A stretch of 64,000 nucleotides of DNA from Sphingomonas jinjuensis (GTDB lineage Bacteria > Pseudomonadota > Alphaproteobacteria > Sphingomonadales > Sphingomonadaceae). This document shows, piece by piece, positions 1 through 8,720 of this stretch; within the stretch, counting starts at the first letter, position 1, and every line of letters begins with the position of its first letter. The position numbers were made by a program, and so were the translations under genes. The DNA lies in assembly GCF_014197105.1 (NCBI RefSeq), contig NZ_JACIEV010000008.1:62001-126000 (forward strand), given 5' to 3'. Under the pieces are notes generated by a model that ran no database searches, was not told the DNA's origin, and saw only the letters and a program-made list of their open reading frames with translations.

Positions 1-507
1 AACGACGTGTCCGCGCTGCTCTGGGACGATCGCGCGCTCGCGCTGGTGGCGCGCGCCGGCTGCCCCGTCGTGCTGATGCATTCGCCCGACCCCGCCAAGG
101 GGCCGCACGGCGGCGATGGCTATGCCGACGTCGTCGCCGATGTGTTCGCCTGGCTGGAGGCGCGGATCGAGGCGGTGGTCGCAGCCGGGGTCGATCGGGC
201 TCGGATCATCGTCGATCCCGGCATCGGCTTCGGCAAGTCGCTCGCCGACAATCTCGCGCTGCTCAACGGCCTCGCCGCCTTCCACGGGCTCGGCTGCCCG
301 ATCATGCTGGGTGTCAGCCGCAAAAGGCTGATCGGCGCCTTGTCGAACGAAGCGCCGGTCGCCGAACGGCTCGGCGGCAGCATCGCGCTCGCCACCATCG
401 GCGCCGCCGCCGGGGTGCAGATCCTGCGCGTCCACGACGTCGGGGAGACGGTCCAGGGCTTACGGATCTGGCGCGGCTTGCGCGACCGAGCGCTGGTCGG
501 TCGATGA
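1..507 (+). CDS. folP: Dihydropteroate synthase, C-terminal part (5' end outside window)
   Basis: The frame is open from base 1, so the gene begins upstream; 168 residues of the C-terminal part of the TIM barrel are present. The enzyme joins 6-hydroxymethyl-dihydropterin pyrophosphate to p-aminobenzoate in folate synthesis in the cytoplasm. Visible family motifs are an early NDVSAL-type strand, the DPGIGFGK loop that contacts pterin, GVSRKR near the pABA/pyrophosphate site, and a closing RVHDV that carries the final substrate-binding Arg and His. The stop is at 505-507. A bestrophin-like gene follows after about 50 bases on the same strand. Family assignment is secure; the missing N-terminus prevents a start call. 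Confidence 0.93.
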   Translation, partial: NDVSALLWDDRALALVARAGCPVVLMHSPDPAKGPHGGDGYADVVADVFAWLEARIEAVVAAGVDRARIIVDPGIGFGKSLADNLALLNGLAAFHGLGCPIMLGVSRKRLIGALSNEAPVAERLGGSIALATIGAAAGVQILRVHDVGETVQGLRIWRGLRDRALVGR

Positions 508-558
508 ACTTGTGGCCGCTCCGGTCGTTGTGCGCCGCGAAAAGGGAAATGCAGATCA

Positions 559-1443
559 ATGATCGTTGATGCCACACCGCGTCTCAGTCGCATCGTGTCC
601 GAAGTCTGGCGTCCGCTCGCGGCGCTGTTCGTCTGGGACTGCATCGTCACCTTCGTCTATTATTTCACGCCCCTGCGCGCACCGTCGCTGCCGCTGACGC
701 TGTTCGGCACCGGCCTCGCGCTGTTCCTCGGCTTTCGCGACAACTCCGCCTATGCCCGGTGGTGGGAAGCGCGCGGCCTGTGGGGGCTGATGATCAATGC
801 GTCGCGCAACCTCGCGCGCCAGGCGCGCAACTTCCTCCCCGATCCCGAGGCGGTCGACCTGAAGCGTACGATCGTCCTGCGCCAGATCGCCTACGTGAAC
901 GCGCTGCGCTGCCAGCTCCGCAAGCAGAAGCCCGATGACGAGGTGCTGCGCTTCCTGTCGCGCGGCGAGGCGGAGCCGGCGCTGGCGCGGACCAACGTCG
1001 CCAACGGCCTGCTCGACGGCACCGGCCGCCGCCTCGTCGATGCCAAGAACAAGGGCTGGATCGACACCATCCAGCTGGCGGCGATGGAGGAGATCCTGGT
1101 CGACATCGCCAATTCGCAGGGCGGGATGGAGCGGATCAAGAACACCCCGCTCCCGAACCAATTCCGTTTCTTCCCGTCCTTCTTCACCAAGCTTTTCTGC
1201 ATTTTGCTGCCGATCGGTTTGGTCGAAACGCTGGAATTCGCGACGCCTGTGGGCTCGACGCTGGCGGGCCTCATGTTCCTGGCGGCGCTTCAGGTCGGCG
1301 ACGACCTCGTCGATCCGTTCGCTAATACCGTCCACGACCTGCCGCTCAACGCGATGTGCCGGACGATCGAGATCGACCTGCTTCAGGCGATCGGCGACCA
1401 GGCGCCCGAACCGATCACGCCCGACAAGGGCGTGCTGTGGTGA
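559..1443 (+). CDS. Bestrophin-family (UPF0187/YneE-like) membrane channel
   Basis: This is a 294-residue protein. Two hydrophobic segments occur near the N-terminus (about residues 20-37 and 44-60), followed by a FRDNSAYARWWEAR-type stretch that is the hallmark of bacterial bestrophins, and a further hydrophobic pair around 205-240. A DDLxDPF-type motif lies near the C-terminus (about residue 248), the acidic cluster seen across bestrophins. Bacterial members form pentameric ion channels in the inner membrane; several characterised ones pass cations although eukaryotic relatives pass chloride, so the ion cannot be stated. It sits between folP and a convergent SDR gene only 6 bases beyond its stop. 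The ATG at 559 follows a weak GGGA sequence. Confidence 0.85.
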   Translation: MIVDATPRLSRIVSEVWRPLAALFVWDCIVTFVYYFTPLRAPSLPLTLFGTGLALFLGFRDNSAYARWWEARGLWGLMINASRNLARQARNFLPDPEAVDLKRTIVLRQIAYVNALRCQLRKQKPDDEVLRFLSRGEAEPALARTNVANGLLDGTGRRLVDAKNKGWIDTIQLAAMEEILVDIANSQGGMERIKNTPLPNQFRFFPSFFTKLFCILLPIGLVETLEFATPVGSTLAGLMFLAALQVGDDLVDPFANTVHDLPLNAMCRTIEIDLLQAIGDQAPEPITPDKGVLW

Positions 1444-1449
1444 TCGCGG

Positions 1450-2199
1450 CTAGAGCGTGTAGCCGCCGTCGCTGGTCAGCACCGCGCCGGTGATCGTCGC
1501 GGCGGCGTCGCTCAGCAGGAAGGTAATCTGGCCGGCGATCTCCTCCGCCGTCGCATAGCGGCCGAGCGGGGTCGCCATCGCCGCCAGCTCGCGAAACGCC
1601 GCCGCCCGCCCGATCGCGGCGGCACGATCGGCGAACATCGGCATGTCGTCCCACACCGGCGTCTCGACCCCGCCCGGCGCGATCGCGTTGACGCGCAGCC
1701 CGGTCGCGGCGCCCTCCCTGGCGGCGACGCGGGCGAGCTGAATCAACCCCGCCTTGGACGCGCCATAGGCCGCGACGCCCGGCTCCACCTTGATCCCGGC
1801 GGCCGACGCGACCGCGACGATGCTGCCGGGTCGCCCCGCCATCGCCCGCATCGCCGCGCGCAGCGTCAGGAACGCGCCGTCGAGGTTGACCGCCAGGATC
1901 CGTCGCCATTCGGCGAAGGCGAGGTCGGCGATCGGGCCGGCACCGGCGACGCCGGCGTTGACGACGGCATGGTCGATCCCCGCCAGATACGGCGCGGCGT
2001 TGTCCCAGAACCCCTCGTCGGCAACGTCGCCCGGCACCAGGTCGAGCGTGCAGCCGAGGTCGATCCGCCCCAGCGCTTCGCCATCGCGGTCGATCAACAC
2101 CAGCCGCTCGGCACCCGCGCCGGCCAGCGCCTGCGCAACGGCGAGGCCGATGCCCGATGCGGCACCGGTGACGAGGATCGATCGGTCCGTAAAGTTCAT
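1450..2199 (-). CDS. Short-chain dehydrogenase/reductase (SDR)
   Basis: This is a 249-residue classical SDR with a Rossmann fold. The cofactor loop reads TGAASGIG near the N-terminus, an NAG follows the fourth strand, and the catalytic triad is visible as a Ser in VASAAG followed by YGASK (Tyr-x3-Lys). The C-terminus ends in the usual LLSDAAATITG...DGG pattern. I chose the ATG at 2199 because the protein then begins just before the first beta strand; an upstream ATG at 2235 would add a 12-residue basic tail. The sigma-54 regulator gene ends 37 bases upstream on the same strand, so the two may be cotranscribed. The substrate cannot be told from sequence. Confidence 0.85.
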   Translation of the reverse strand: MNFTDRSILVTGAASGIGLAVAQALAGAGAERLVLIDRDGEALGRIDLGCTLDLVPGDVADEGFWDNAAPYLAGIDHAVVNAGVAGAGPIADLAFAEWRRILAVNLDGAFLTLRAAMRAMAGRPGSIVAVASAAGIKVEPGVAAYGASKAGLIQLARVAAREGAATGLRVNAIAPGGVETPVWDDMPMFADRAAAIGRAAAFRELAAMATPLGRYATAEEIAGQITFLLSDAAATITGAVLTSDGGYTL

Positions 2200-2236
2200 G
2201 GCCTTCAGCCTTGCCCGCCGTCCATGGCGGGTCAAG

Positions 2237-3658
2237 TCAGGCGGCGTTGTCGATGCCCAGCTCGCCCAGCTTGCGATAGAGCGTCGAGCGCCCGATCCCC
2301 AGCCGCCGCGCGACCTCGGTCATGCGCCCGCGATAATGGCCGATCGCCAGGCGGATGATGTCCGCCTCGATATCCTCGAGCAGGCGAAGGTTGCCGTCGG
2401 GCCGGAACAGCGTGACGCCGGCACCCGCCCCCGCCGCACTGGTCGTGCCGGGATCGGTCCGGCGGTTGCCCATCGCCGCGATCTGCGGAAAGTCGCTTCG
2501 CGTCAGCGCCGAGCCTTCGCAGAGCACCGCCGCGCGGAAGAGCGCGTTCTGCAACTGGCGCACGTTGCCCGGCCAGTCGTACTCGACCAGCAGCGCCAGC
2601 GCGTCGTCGGTGATGCCGAGCTGGCGCAGGCCGGGCTGGCGCGCGATCCGGGCCAGCAGGTGGCGCGCCAGCGCCGGGATGTCGCCCGATCGTTCGCGCA
2701 GCGGCGGGATCGTGACCTGGACGACGTTGAGCCGGTAATAGAGATCCTCGCGAAAGCGCCCCGCCTCGACCTCGTCGGCCAGCCGCTTGTTCGTCGCGGC
2801 GATGATTCGCACGTCGACCTCGCGCGGATGACGCGCGCCGATCGGATGGACCTCGCCGGTCTGCAGCAGCCGCAACAGCTTGGTCTGCACGTCGAGCGGG
2901 ATCTGGCAGATCTCGTCGAGGAACACCGTGCCGCCGTCGGCATCGACCAGCTTGCCGATCTTGCGTTCGAACGCGCCGGTGAAGGCGCCCATCTCGTGCC
3001 CGAACAGCTCGCTGTCGACGAGGTTGGCGGGGATCGCGCCGCAATTGATCGTCGTCATCGCCCGCTTGGCGCGGGGCGACGCGGCGTGAATCGCCTCGCC
3101 GACGACCTCCTTGCCGACGCCGCTTTCACCCTCGAGCAACACCGGGATGCGCGCCCGCGCCGCCTTCGCCGCGATCGCGAGCGCGGCGCGGAAGTCGGGG
3201 GCGCTGCCGACGATCTCGTCGAAGGCGAGCAGCGCGGGGATCTTCTCGGTCAGCGGGCGAAGCTCGCCCGCCGCGGTGCCGCCGACCGCCGCTTCCAGCG
3301 CGCCGAGCAGCCGTTCGGGCGCCAGCGGCTTGACCAGGAAGTCGGTCGCGCCCGATCGCATCGCGGCGACCGCCTGCGCCACCGATCCGTCGGCGGTCAG
3401 CGTCAGGATGGGCAACGCAGGGCGGCGGCGCTTCAGCTCGGCGATCAGTGCGGTGGTGTCGGCGCCGGGCGCCCAGTGATCGAGCAGGACGGCATCGAGC
3501 TGGAGCCCGTCGGGCGTGCTCAGCGTCGCCAGCGCCATCTCGGCATCCGCCGCGAAGATCGAGCGCCAACCCCCGCGCGAGGCGAGCGCGGCGATCAGCC
3601 GGCGCTGTGCCGGCTCGTCGTCGATCAGGAGAAGAAGGCGCTGGCCGTTCCGCGTCAT
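2237..3658 (-). CDS. Sigma-54-dependent response regulator, NtrC type
   Basis: This is a 473-residue protein with three domains. A receiver (about 1-125) has the acidic pair near residue 13, phospho-acceptor Asp60 in LLDHWAPG and conserved Lys110. An AAA+ domain (about 148-390) has Walker A GESGVGKE (177-184), the sigma-54 contact loop GAFTGA (224-229), and FLDE as Walker B. A Fis-type helix-turn-helix ends the protein ([15 protein letters not shown]). It should activate sigma-54 promoters by ATP hydrolysis when phosphorylated. No sensor kinase lies next to it, so the cognate kinase is elsewhere or the gene is an orphan. It is transcribed divergently from the pnt operon. The overall order matches NtrC/NtrX-like regulators but I cannot name the subgroup. 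Confidence 0.93.
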   Translation of the reverse strand: MTRNGQRLLLLIDDEPAQRRLIAALASRGGWRSIFAADAEMALATLSTPDGLQLDAVLLDHWAPGADTTALIAELKRRRPALPILTLTADGSVAQAVAAMRSGATDFLVKPLAPERLLGALEAAVGGTAAGELRPLTEKIPALLAFDEIVGSAPDFRAALAIAAKAARARIPVLLEGESGVGKEVVGEAIHAASPRAKRAMTTINCGAIPANLVDSELFGHEMGAFTGAFERKIGKLVDADGGTVFLDEICQIPLDVQTKLLRLLQTGEVHPIGARHPREVDVRIIAATNKRLADEVEAGRFREDLYYRLNVVQVTIPPLRERSGDIPALARHLLARIARQPGLRQLGITDDALALLVEYDWPGNVRQLQNALFRAAVLCEGSALTRSDFPQIAAMGNRRTDPGTTSAAGAGAGVTLFRPDGNLRLLEDIEADIIRLAIGHYRGRMTEVARRLGIGRSTLYRKLGELGIDNAA

Positions 3659-3800
3659 AGCATTGGGTATCCGTCCCGGTTCGGGGCGGATTCGTAGCCG
3701 GCATGAGTAAAGGCAGGCTTAAACTGCTCTTGACGACTTGAGGAAATCACTTCGCGTGGGCTAAGCTGACGTCGATCGACACTAGATATTGGGAATAGCG

Positions 3801-3935
3801 ATGGCCGGCAATGGCGACTTGAAGCCGCATGAGAAAACCTATGACGGCCTGATCGGCATGCTGAAGTGGGGCGCGGTAGCCTGTTTCATCATCGCGTTTT
3901 TCGTGATTTGGCTCATCGCACCCGGTAGCAAGTGA
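3801..3935 (+). CDS. aa3-type cytochrome c oxidase subunit IV-like small membrane protein
   Basis: This is a 44-residue reading frame starting at ATG 3801. A short charged head (about residues 1-21, containing HEKTYDGLI) is followed by one transmembrane helix (about 24-41, AVACFIIAFFVIWLIA), then PGSK. Size and layout match the bacterial aa3 oxidase subunit IV family (COX4_pro_2), whose members often begin HxxTYxGFxxL and have a single helix. Its TGA overlaps the GTG start of pntA by four bases, so the two are translationally coupled. No oxidase catalytic subunit gene is nearby. Whether it truly joins an oxidase or has another role next to transhydrogenase is unknown. Confidence 0.8.
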   Translation: MAGNGDLKPHEKTYDGLIGMLKWGAVACFIIAFFVIWLIAPGSK

Positions 3936-5059
3936 GGATCGCGGTTCTTCGCGAGTCGGCGGACGGCGAAAAGCGAGTCGCTGCCACGCCGGAGACGGTG
4001 AAGAAGTTCATCGGCCTGGGCGCCGAGGTCGCGGTGGAGGCGGGCGCCGGTGACGGCGCCGCGATCGACGACCAGGCCTATGCCGATGCCGGCGCGCGTG
4101 TCGGCGATCGTGCCGCGACGCTGGCGGGCGCTGACATCGTGCTGGGCGTGCAGGCGCCCGATCCCGCCACGCTGTCGGGCGCTACGCAAGGTGCCTGGGT
4201 CGCTGCGGCGATGAATCCCTTCGGCGAGCGCGCGCGAATCGATGGGTATGCCGCCGCGGGGCTCGAAGCGCTGGCGATGGAATTCATGCCGCGCATCACC
4301 CGTGCGCAATCGATGGACATCCTGTCGTCCCAGTCGAACCTGTCGGGCTACAAGGCGGTGCTCGATGCGGCGAGCGAATATGGCCGCGCCTTTCCGATGA
4401 TGATGACCGCCGCGGGCACGGTATCGGCCGCGCGCGTCTTCGTGATGGGCGTCGGCGTTGCGGGGTTGCAGGCGATCGCGACCGCCCGGCGGCTCGGTGC
4501 CCAGGTGTCGGCGACCGACGTCCGCTCGGCGACCAAGGAACAGATCCAGTCGCTCGGCGCCAAGCCGATCTTCGTCGAGAATGTCGCCGGGATCGAGGGC
4601 GAGGGTTCGGGCGGCTATGCCGGCGAGATGAGCCCGGAATATCAGAAGGCGCAGGCCGAGCTGGTGTCGGCGCATATCGCCAAGCAGGATATCGTCATCA
4701 CCACCGCGCTGATCCCCGGCCGCGCAGCGCCGCGGCTCGTCAGCGACGCGCAGCTCGCGTCGATGCGCCCCGGCAGCGTCGTCGTCGACCTGGCGGTGGA
4801 GCAGGGCGGCAACGTCGAGGGTGCGGTCGCGGGCGAGGTGGTGGTGCGCCACGGCGTCAAGATCGTCGGTCATCGCAACGTGCCCAGCCGCCTCGCTGCC
4901 GACGCGTCGGCGCTGTTTGCGCGTAACCTGTTCAACTTCCTGTCAGCCTTCTGGGACAAGGAAGCGGGTCGGCCGATCCTGCCCGACGGCGACGAGATCG
5001 GCGATGCGATCCGCCTGACCCGCGGGGGCGAGGTGGTGAACCAGAGGCTGATGCAATGA
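3932..5059 (+). CDS. pntAA: NAD(P) transhydrogenase subunit alpha 1 (NAD-binding domain I)
   Basis: This is a 375-residue soluble domain I of the proton-translocating transhydrogenase, which transfers hydride between NADH and NADP+ at the inner membrane. It opens with MRIAVLRE and contains the ATPETVKK region, a central Rossmann nucleotide-binding stretch (GVGVAGLQAIATARRLGA) and the QDIVITTALIPGR strand typical of the family and of alanine dehydrogenase. The GTG start at 3932 overlaps the stop of the preceding small gene and gives the expected N-terminus. As in many alphaproteobacteria the E. coli PntA protein is split in two: the membrane part is encoded separately at 5694. Its stop overlaps the next ORF by 4 bases. 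Confidence 0.95.
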   Translation: MRIAVLRESADGEKRVAATPETVKKFIGLGAEVAVEAGAGDGAAIDDQAYADAGARVGDRAATLAGADIVLGVQAPDPATLSGATQGAWVAAAMNPFGERARIDGYAAAGLEALAMEFMPRITRAQSMDILSSQSNLSGYKAVLDAASEYGRAFPMMMTAAGTVSAARVFVMGVGVAGLQAIATARRLGAQVSATDVRSATKEQIQSLGAKPIFVENVAGIEGEGSGGYAGEMSPEYQKAQAELVSAHIAKQDIVITTALIPGRAAPRLVSDAQLASMRPGSVVVDLAVEQGGNVEGAVAGEVVVRHGVKIVGHRNVPSRLAADASALFARNLFNFLSAFWDKEAGRPILPDGDEIGDAIRLTRGGEVVNQRLMQ

Positions 5060-5418
5060 CACCGATCTTCCTGCTGCTGGCGCTGGCGTCGACGCAGCCC
5101 GACAAGCACCCGACCGACGTGAAGACGCGCACCGAAGACGCGGCGACGACCAGGCTCGCCGATTCGATCCGCGCCGCGCTGCCCCAGGCGAACCGGCTTC
5201 GTCCCGAGGGGGGCGACGACAATCCCGACCTGGCGCTGGCGATCGTCAGCGCCGAAGCGGACGGCAAGAGCACCGCCTATGTCGTCGACCTCCTGAAATC
5301 GCAGGGCGTCTCCGCGCCGCAGCGGCTGGCCTCGTTCAGCGGCAGCTGCCGCGACGACAAGCTGGCGAGCTGTGCCGCCGATTTGGTGGCGAAAGCCGAC
5401 CGCAAGGTAAGGGACTGA
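5056..5418 (+). CDS. Hypothetical protein in the pnt operon
   Basis: I do not recognise this 120-residue protein. It starts at an ATGA overlap with pntAA, strong evidence that it is translated. The first 12 residues are hydrophobic (MTPIFLLLALAS), possibly a short secretion signal. The rest is acidic and Ala-rich with two cysteines about 9 residues apart (GSCRDDKLASC) that could form a disulfide if the protein is periplasmic. It lies between the two pntA halves and is followed by a repeat element. A role with transhydrogenase is only suggested by position. Confidence 0.65.
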   Translation: MTPIFLLLALASTQPDKHPTDVKTRTEDAATTRLADSIRAALPQANRLRPEGGDDNPDLALAIVSAEADGKSTAYVVDLLKSQGVSAPQRLASFSGSCRDDKLASCAADLVAKADRKVRD

Positions 5419-5440
5419 GGTGCAAGGAGCTTCCCCCTTC

Positions 5441-5574
5441 GATCCTCCCCCGCCAGGGGGAGGTGGGCCGCGCAGCGGCTCGGAGGGGGCGGTAAGCGGC
5501 GCTTTGTCGAGAGGGGCGGGCTTCCTCCCCCTCCGTCAGCCTGCGGCTGCCGCCTCTCCCTGGCGGGGGAGGAT
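5441..5574. repeat. Long imperfect palindromic intergenic repeat
   Basis: The ends are inverted copies of one another: GATCCTCCCCCGCCAGGGGG at 5441 and the complement ending at 5574 (TGGCGGGGGAGGAT). Internal CTCGGAGGGGG and CCCCCTCCGTCAGCCTGCGG segments also pair. The whole stretch could fold into one long hairpin. It resembles REP/MITE-like palindromes scattered through sphingomonad genomes. It sits between two genes of the pnt operon, so it would be transcribed and could shift mRNA stability or relative expression of the halves. Confidence 0.75.
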
Positions 5575-5693
5575 GAAATTGCTGTCCTACAGTGCCGGAA
5601 TCCGCCACCAACGATGGCGAACGTTGAGACCGAACGCAGGACCGCGTCCATGTCTCAACATTCTCAATATTCGCGCCGCAGCAGGGGGCTGAC

Positions 5694-5993
5694 ATGGACT
5701 TCGTCTCGATCCTTTCGGTCTTCGTGCTGGCCTGTTTCGTCGGCTATTACGTCGTCTGGTCGGTCACCCCGGCGCTACACACGCCGCTGATGGCGGTGAC
5801 CAACGCAATTTCGTCGGTCATCATCGTCGGCGCGCTGATCGCGGCGGCGGCGGCGGGTAGTCCGGTGTCGAAGTGGCTGGGGCTGCTGGCGGTGGTGCTG
5901 GCGAGCGTCAACATCTTCGGCGGTTTCGCGGTCACCGCGCGGATGCTGGCGATGTACAAGAAGAAGGAGCGGCCGGCGGCCGTCCACAAATAG
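5694..5993 (+). CDS. pntAB: NAD(P) transhydrogenase subunit alpha 2 (four-helix membrane domain)
   Basis: This 99-residue protein has three or four hydrophobic helices (about residues 5-22, 33-58, 63-85). It matches the small membrane half of split PntA (domain IIa): the segment HTPLMAVTNAISS is the signature of this domain and GGFAVTARML follows in the third helix. It completes domain I encoded at 3932 and forms the proton channel with PntB. The start is ATG 5694, preceded by a GGGG-rich ribosome-binding stretch. It is separated from the rest of the operon on both sides by palindromic repeats (5441-5574 and 5996-6075), an unusual interruption of an operon. Confidence 0.93.
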   Translation: MDFVSILSVFVLACFVGYYVVWSVTPALHTPLMAVTNAISSVIIVGALIAAAAAGSPVSKWLGLLAVVLASVNIFGGFAVTARMLAMYKKKERPAAVHK

Positions 5994-5995
5994 CT

Positions 5996-6075
5996 CGTCA
6001 TTCCCGCGAAGGCGGGAATCCATCGCGCGGCCGGCGCCGGTGGAAAGATGGAGTCCCGTCTTCGCGGGAATGACG
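5996..6075. repeat. Palindromic repeat element between pntAB and pntB
   Basis: The left arm CGTCATTCCCGCGAAGGCGG begins at 5996 and the right arm, ending CTTCGCGGGAATGACG at 6075, is its near-perfect complement; each arm also carries an internal small hairpin. The same CGTCATTCCCGC...CGGGAATGACG motif recurs near 22798-22950. This is a REP-like or miniature inverted-repeat element. It lies 23 bases before the pntB start and is therefore within the pnt transcript. Confidence 0.78.
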
Positions 6076-6098
6076 GATAAAGGCAGGGGGAGCCAGTA

Positions 6099-7598
6099 AT
6101 GCACGAGACCGCCGTCAACCCATGGGTCGCCCTGGCCTATCTCGTCTCGGGCATCTGCTTTATCCTGGCGCTGCGGGGCCTGTCGAGCCCGCAGACCAGC
6201 CAGCGCGGCAATCGTTTCGGCATGATCGGCATGCTGATCGCGGTGGTGACGACGCTGGTCACGCATGTGCCGATGGGCGGGCTTGGCGGCGCCCACGGAC
6301 CGGCCATCGCCGCCGCCGGCGATTTCGTCGATAGCGTGACGGTTGGCGAAATTCTCGCCGCGATCGGCCTCGGCGCGGTCATCGGCCTCACCACCGCGCG
6401 GCGCATCGCGATGACCGCGATGCCGCAGCTGGTCGCCGCCTTCCACAGCCTCGTCGGCCTCGCCGCAGTGCTCGTCGCCTGCGCCGCCTTCCTCAATCCC
6501 ATCGCCTTCGGCATCGCCGACATGGTGATCCCGCTGATCGGCCAGCCCTTCGCGGCGATCCACCCGGTCAGCCGGATCGAGATGGGGCTGGGCGTCGCGA
6601 TCGGTGCGATCACCTTTTCGGGCTCGGTGATCGCCTTCCTGAAGCTCAACGGCAACATGGGCGGCAAGCCGATCATGCTGCCCGGCCGCCACGTCATCAA
6701 CCTGGCTGTGCTCGGCGCGATCCTGGGCCTGGTGTTCTATTTCACCCAGGACCAGAGCCCCTGGATCTTCTGGACGATCACGATCCTGTCGTTCGCGATC
6801 GGCTTCCTTCTCATCATCCCGATCGGCGGCGCCGACATGCCGGTCGTGGTGTCGATGCTGAACAGCTATTCGGGCTGGGCCGCGGCGGCGATGGGCTTCA
6901 CGCTCCACAACACCGCGATGATCATCACCGGCGCGCTGGTCGGCAGCTCGGGCGCGATCCTCAGCTACATCATGTGCCGCGCGATGAACCGCAGCTTCAT
7001 CAGCGTCATCGCGGGCGGCTTCGGCGGCGACAGCGCCGCGGCGGCGGGCGGCGGCGCTGCGGTCGACAGGCCGTGGAAGCGCGGCAGCGCCGAGGATGCG
7101 GCCTTCCTGATGAGCCAGGCCGAACAGGTCATCATCGTCCCCGGTTACGGCATGGCGGTCGCCCAGGCGCAGCACGTGCTGCGCGAGATGGGCGACAAGT
7201 TGAAGGAGCAGGGGGTGCGGGTCAAATATGCGATTCATCCCGTCGCCGGCCGCATGCCCGGGCACATGAACGTCCTGCTCGCCGAAGCCAACGTGCCCTA
7301 TGACGAGGTGTTCGAACTGGAGGACATCAACTCCGAATTCGCGCAGACCGACGTCGCCTTCGTCATCGGCGCCAACGACGTCACCAACCCCGCGGCCAAG
7401 ACCGACAAGACCTCGCCGATCTATGGCATGCCCGTCCTCGACGTCGAGAAGGCGAAGACGGTGCTGTTCGTCAAGCGCTCGATGGGCGGCGTCGGCTATG
7501 CCGGCGTCGACAACGACGTCTTCTATCGCGACAACACGATGATGCTGCTCGCCGACGCCAAGAAGATGGTCGAGGAAATCGTCAAGTCGTTGGATTGA
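6099..7598 (+). CDS. pntB: NAD(P) transhydrogenase subunit beta
   Basis: This is a 499-residue protein. The N-terminal two thirds (to about residue 300) contains about nine transmembrane helices forming domain II. The C-terminal part (about 320-499) is the soluble NADP(H)-binding domain III, with the IIVPGYGMAVAQAQH fingerprint, GRMPGHMNVLLAEA and the later FVIGANDVTNPAA strand, all characteristic of the family. Together with the two alpha proteins it couples the proton gradient to NADPH formation. Start ATG 6099 follows a GGGGGAG ribosome-binding site. It is the last gene of the operon starting at 3801. Confidence 0.96.
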   Translation: MHETAVNPWVALAYLVSGICFILALRGLSSPQTSQRGNRFGMIGMLIAVVTTLVTHVPMGGLGGAHGPAIAAAGDFVDSVTVGEILAAIGLGAVIGLTTARRIAMTAMPQLVAAFHSLVGLAAVLVACAAFLNPIAFGIADMVIPLIGQPFAAIHPVSRIEMGLGVAIGAITFSGSVIAFLKLNGNMGGKPIMLPGRHVINLAVLGAILGLVFYFTQDQSPWIFWTITILSFAIGFLLIIPIGGADMPVVVSMLNSYSGWAAAAMGFTLHNTAMIITGALVGSSGAILSYIMCRAMNRSFISVIAGGFGGDSAAAAGGGAAVDRPWKRGSAEDAAFLMSQAEQVIIVPGYGMAVAQAQHVLREMGDKLKEQGVRVKYAIHPVAGRMPGHMNVLLAEANVPYDEVFELEDINSEFAQTDVAFVIGANDVTNPAAKTDKTSPIYGMPVLDVEKAKTVLFVKRSMGGVGYAGVDNDVFYRDNTMMLLADAKKMVEEIVKSLD

Positions 7599-7665
7599 CG
7601 ATGTAGATCGCTCCGAAATGGCGGCAATAGCCGGAGTGGTTGTCCTAACCTGGGTCATTTAATCT

Positions 7666-7678
7666 ATCCGGACCGGAT
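7666..7678. promoter_or_regulatory. Inverted repeat, possible operator
   Basis: ATCCGG at 7666-7671 and CCGGAT at 7673-7678 form a perfect 6-bp inverted repeat around one central A. It lies 43 bases upstream of the winged-helix regulator at 7722 in an AT-richer stretch. Position and symmetry suit an autoregulatory operator, but the short length means chance is possible. Confidence 0.35.
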
Positions 7679-7721
7679 TTAAGCGCGCGCACCGCTGCGT
7701 TGGGCAGCCTAGGTTCGGACG

Positions 7722-8663
7722 ATGATGGGCGCGGCGACGACGATGATGTGGGGCAATGACTATCGCGGTGACGACGGCGGCGCGGTCGTCGTCATCGGCG
7801 CCGATGGGGGCGATGCGGGCGAGGCGATGACGCTGGTCGGCGCGCGGATCGCGGCGACGCTGGGCTGGGAGAATGTCGCCGACGGGCTCGATACGGTCGG
7901 TGGCGGCGCGCCCGTGCTGGTCGTCGAGGCGGAGGGGATCGACGAGGACCTGCTCGCCGCCGCACTGCCGCGGATCGATGGCCATGCCAGCGCCCTGGAC
8001 CTGCATGTCGTCGTGTCGCTGGGGCGAGACCAGATCGATCTCGTCGCCAGCCATCTGCTCGGCCGCCGCGTCGCGCTGCTGTGCGAGCCGTCGATCAGCG
8101 AGCGGGTCGTCGCGCTGACCGTCGCGTTGGGCGGCACCGGGGCGGCGACGCTCGACGACAGCGTGCGCGAGAACGAGGCGGAACGGCTGAAGCGACTGAA
8201 CGAGGAGGTGGCGCGGATCGCCGACCTGCTCGCTCGATTGAGCCGCGATACGCCGTCGCCCGCCACCGAGGTGGAGGATCGGCGCCAGCGTTTCGATCCC
8301 GGCCCCGTCGGTATCGAGGAGGCGGCCGATCCGGCGGAGGTTCGCCGGATCATCCGTACCCGCCGGCTGCGCGATCAGTTCTTCGGCGCCAATCTGTTCG
8401 AGGATCCCGCCTGGGACATGCTGCTCGACCTCTATGCCGCCGAGCTGGAACGCACGCGGGTGTCCGTGTCCAGCCTGTGCATCGCCGCCGCCGTCGCGCC
8501 GACCACGGCGCTACGCTGGATCACCAAGCTGACCGAGGCGGGCCTGTTCGTCCGCCAGCCCGATCCCACCGACCGCCGCCGCGCCTTCATGGCGCTGACC
8601 CCGCGCGCCAGCGAGGCGATGCGCCGCTACCTCGTCGCCGCCCGACGCGCGCCCGTCGCCTGA
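7722..8663 (+). CDS. Winged-helix (MarR-like) transcriptional regulator with receiver-like N-terminus
   Basis: This is a 313-residue protein. The C-terminal part (about 215-305) reads as a winged helix: a recognition segment SLCIAAAVAPTTALRWITKL, then a wing LFVRQPDPTDRRRAFMAL that matches the MarR-family DxRRxxxxLT pattern. The N-terminal part (about 15-130) alternates hydrophobic strands and helices (AVVVIG, VLVVEA, LHVVVSL, RVALLCE) like a degenerate receiver domain, but I cannot see a complete phospho-acceptor site. A helical linker follows. Start could be any of the ATGs at 7722, 7725 or 7746. Target genes are unknown. It follows the pnt operon at 123 bases and precedes tRNA-Val. Confidence 0.75.
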   Translation: MMGAATTMMWGNDYRGDDGGAVVVIGADGGDAGEAMTLVGARIAATLGWENVADGLDTVGGGAPVLVVEAEGIDEDLLAAALPRIDGHASALDLHVVVSLGRDQIDLVASHLLGRRVALLCEPSISERVVALTVALGGTGAATLDDSVRENEAERLKRLNEEVARIADLLARLSRDTPSPATEVEDRRQRFDPGPVGIEEAADPAEVRRIIRTRRLRDQFFGANLFEDPAWDMLLDLYAAELERTRVSVSSLCIAAAVAPTTALRWITKLTEAGLFVRQPDPTDRRRAFMALTPRASEAMRRYLVAARRAPVA

Positions 8664-8720
8664 TGCCATCGCGAGTTGCAGCGATGCGCTCGCGGCGATA
8701 GAGCGGTCGTCCCCACCGGG

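Noticed and set aside
1790-3697. Plus-strand 635-codon frame opposite the SDR and sigma-54 regulator
   Set aside because: No domain, Arg/Ala/Gln-rich; both minus-strand genes have full motifs.
5775-7658. Minus-strand open frame of 627 codons opposite pntB
   Set aside because: Asp/Arg/His-rich repetitive composition typical of antisense GC shadow; pntB is unmistakable.
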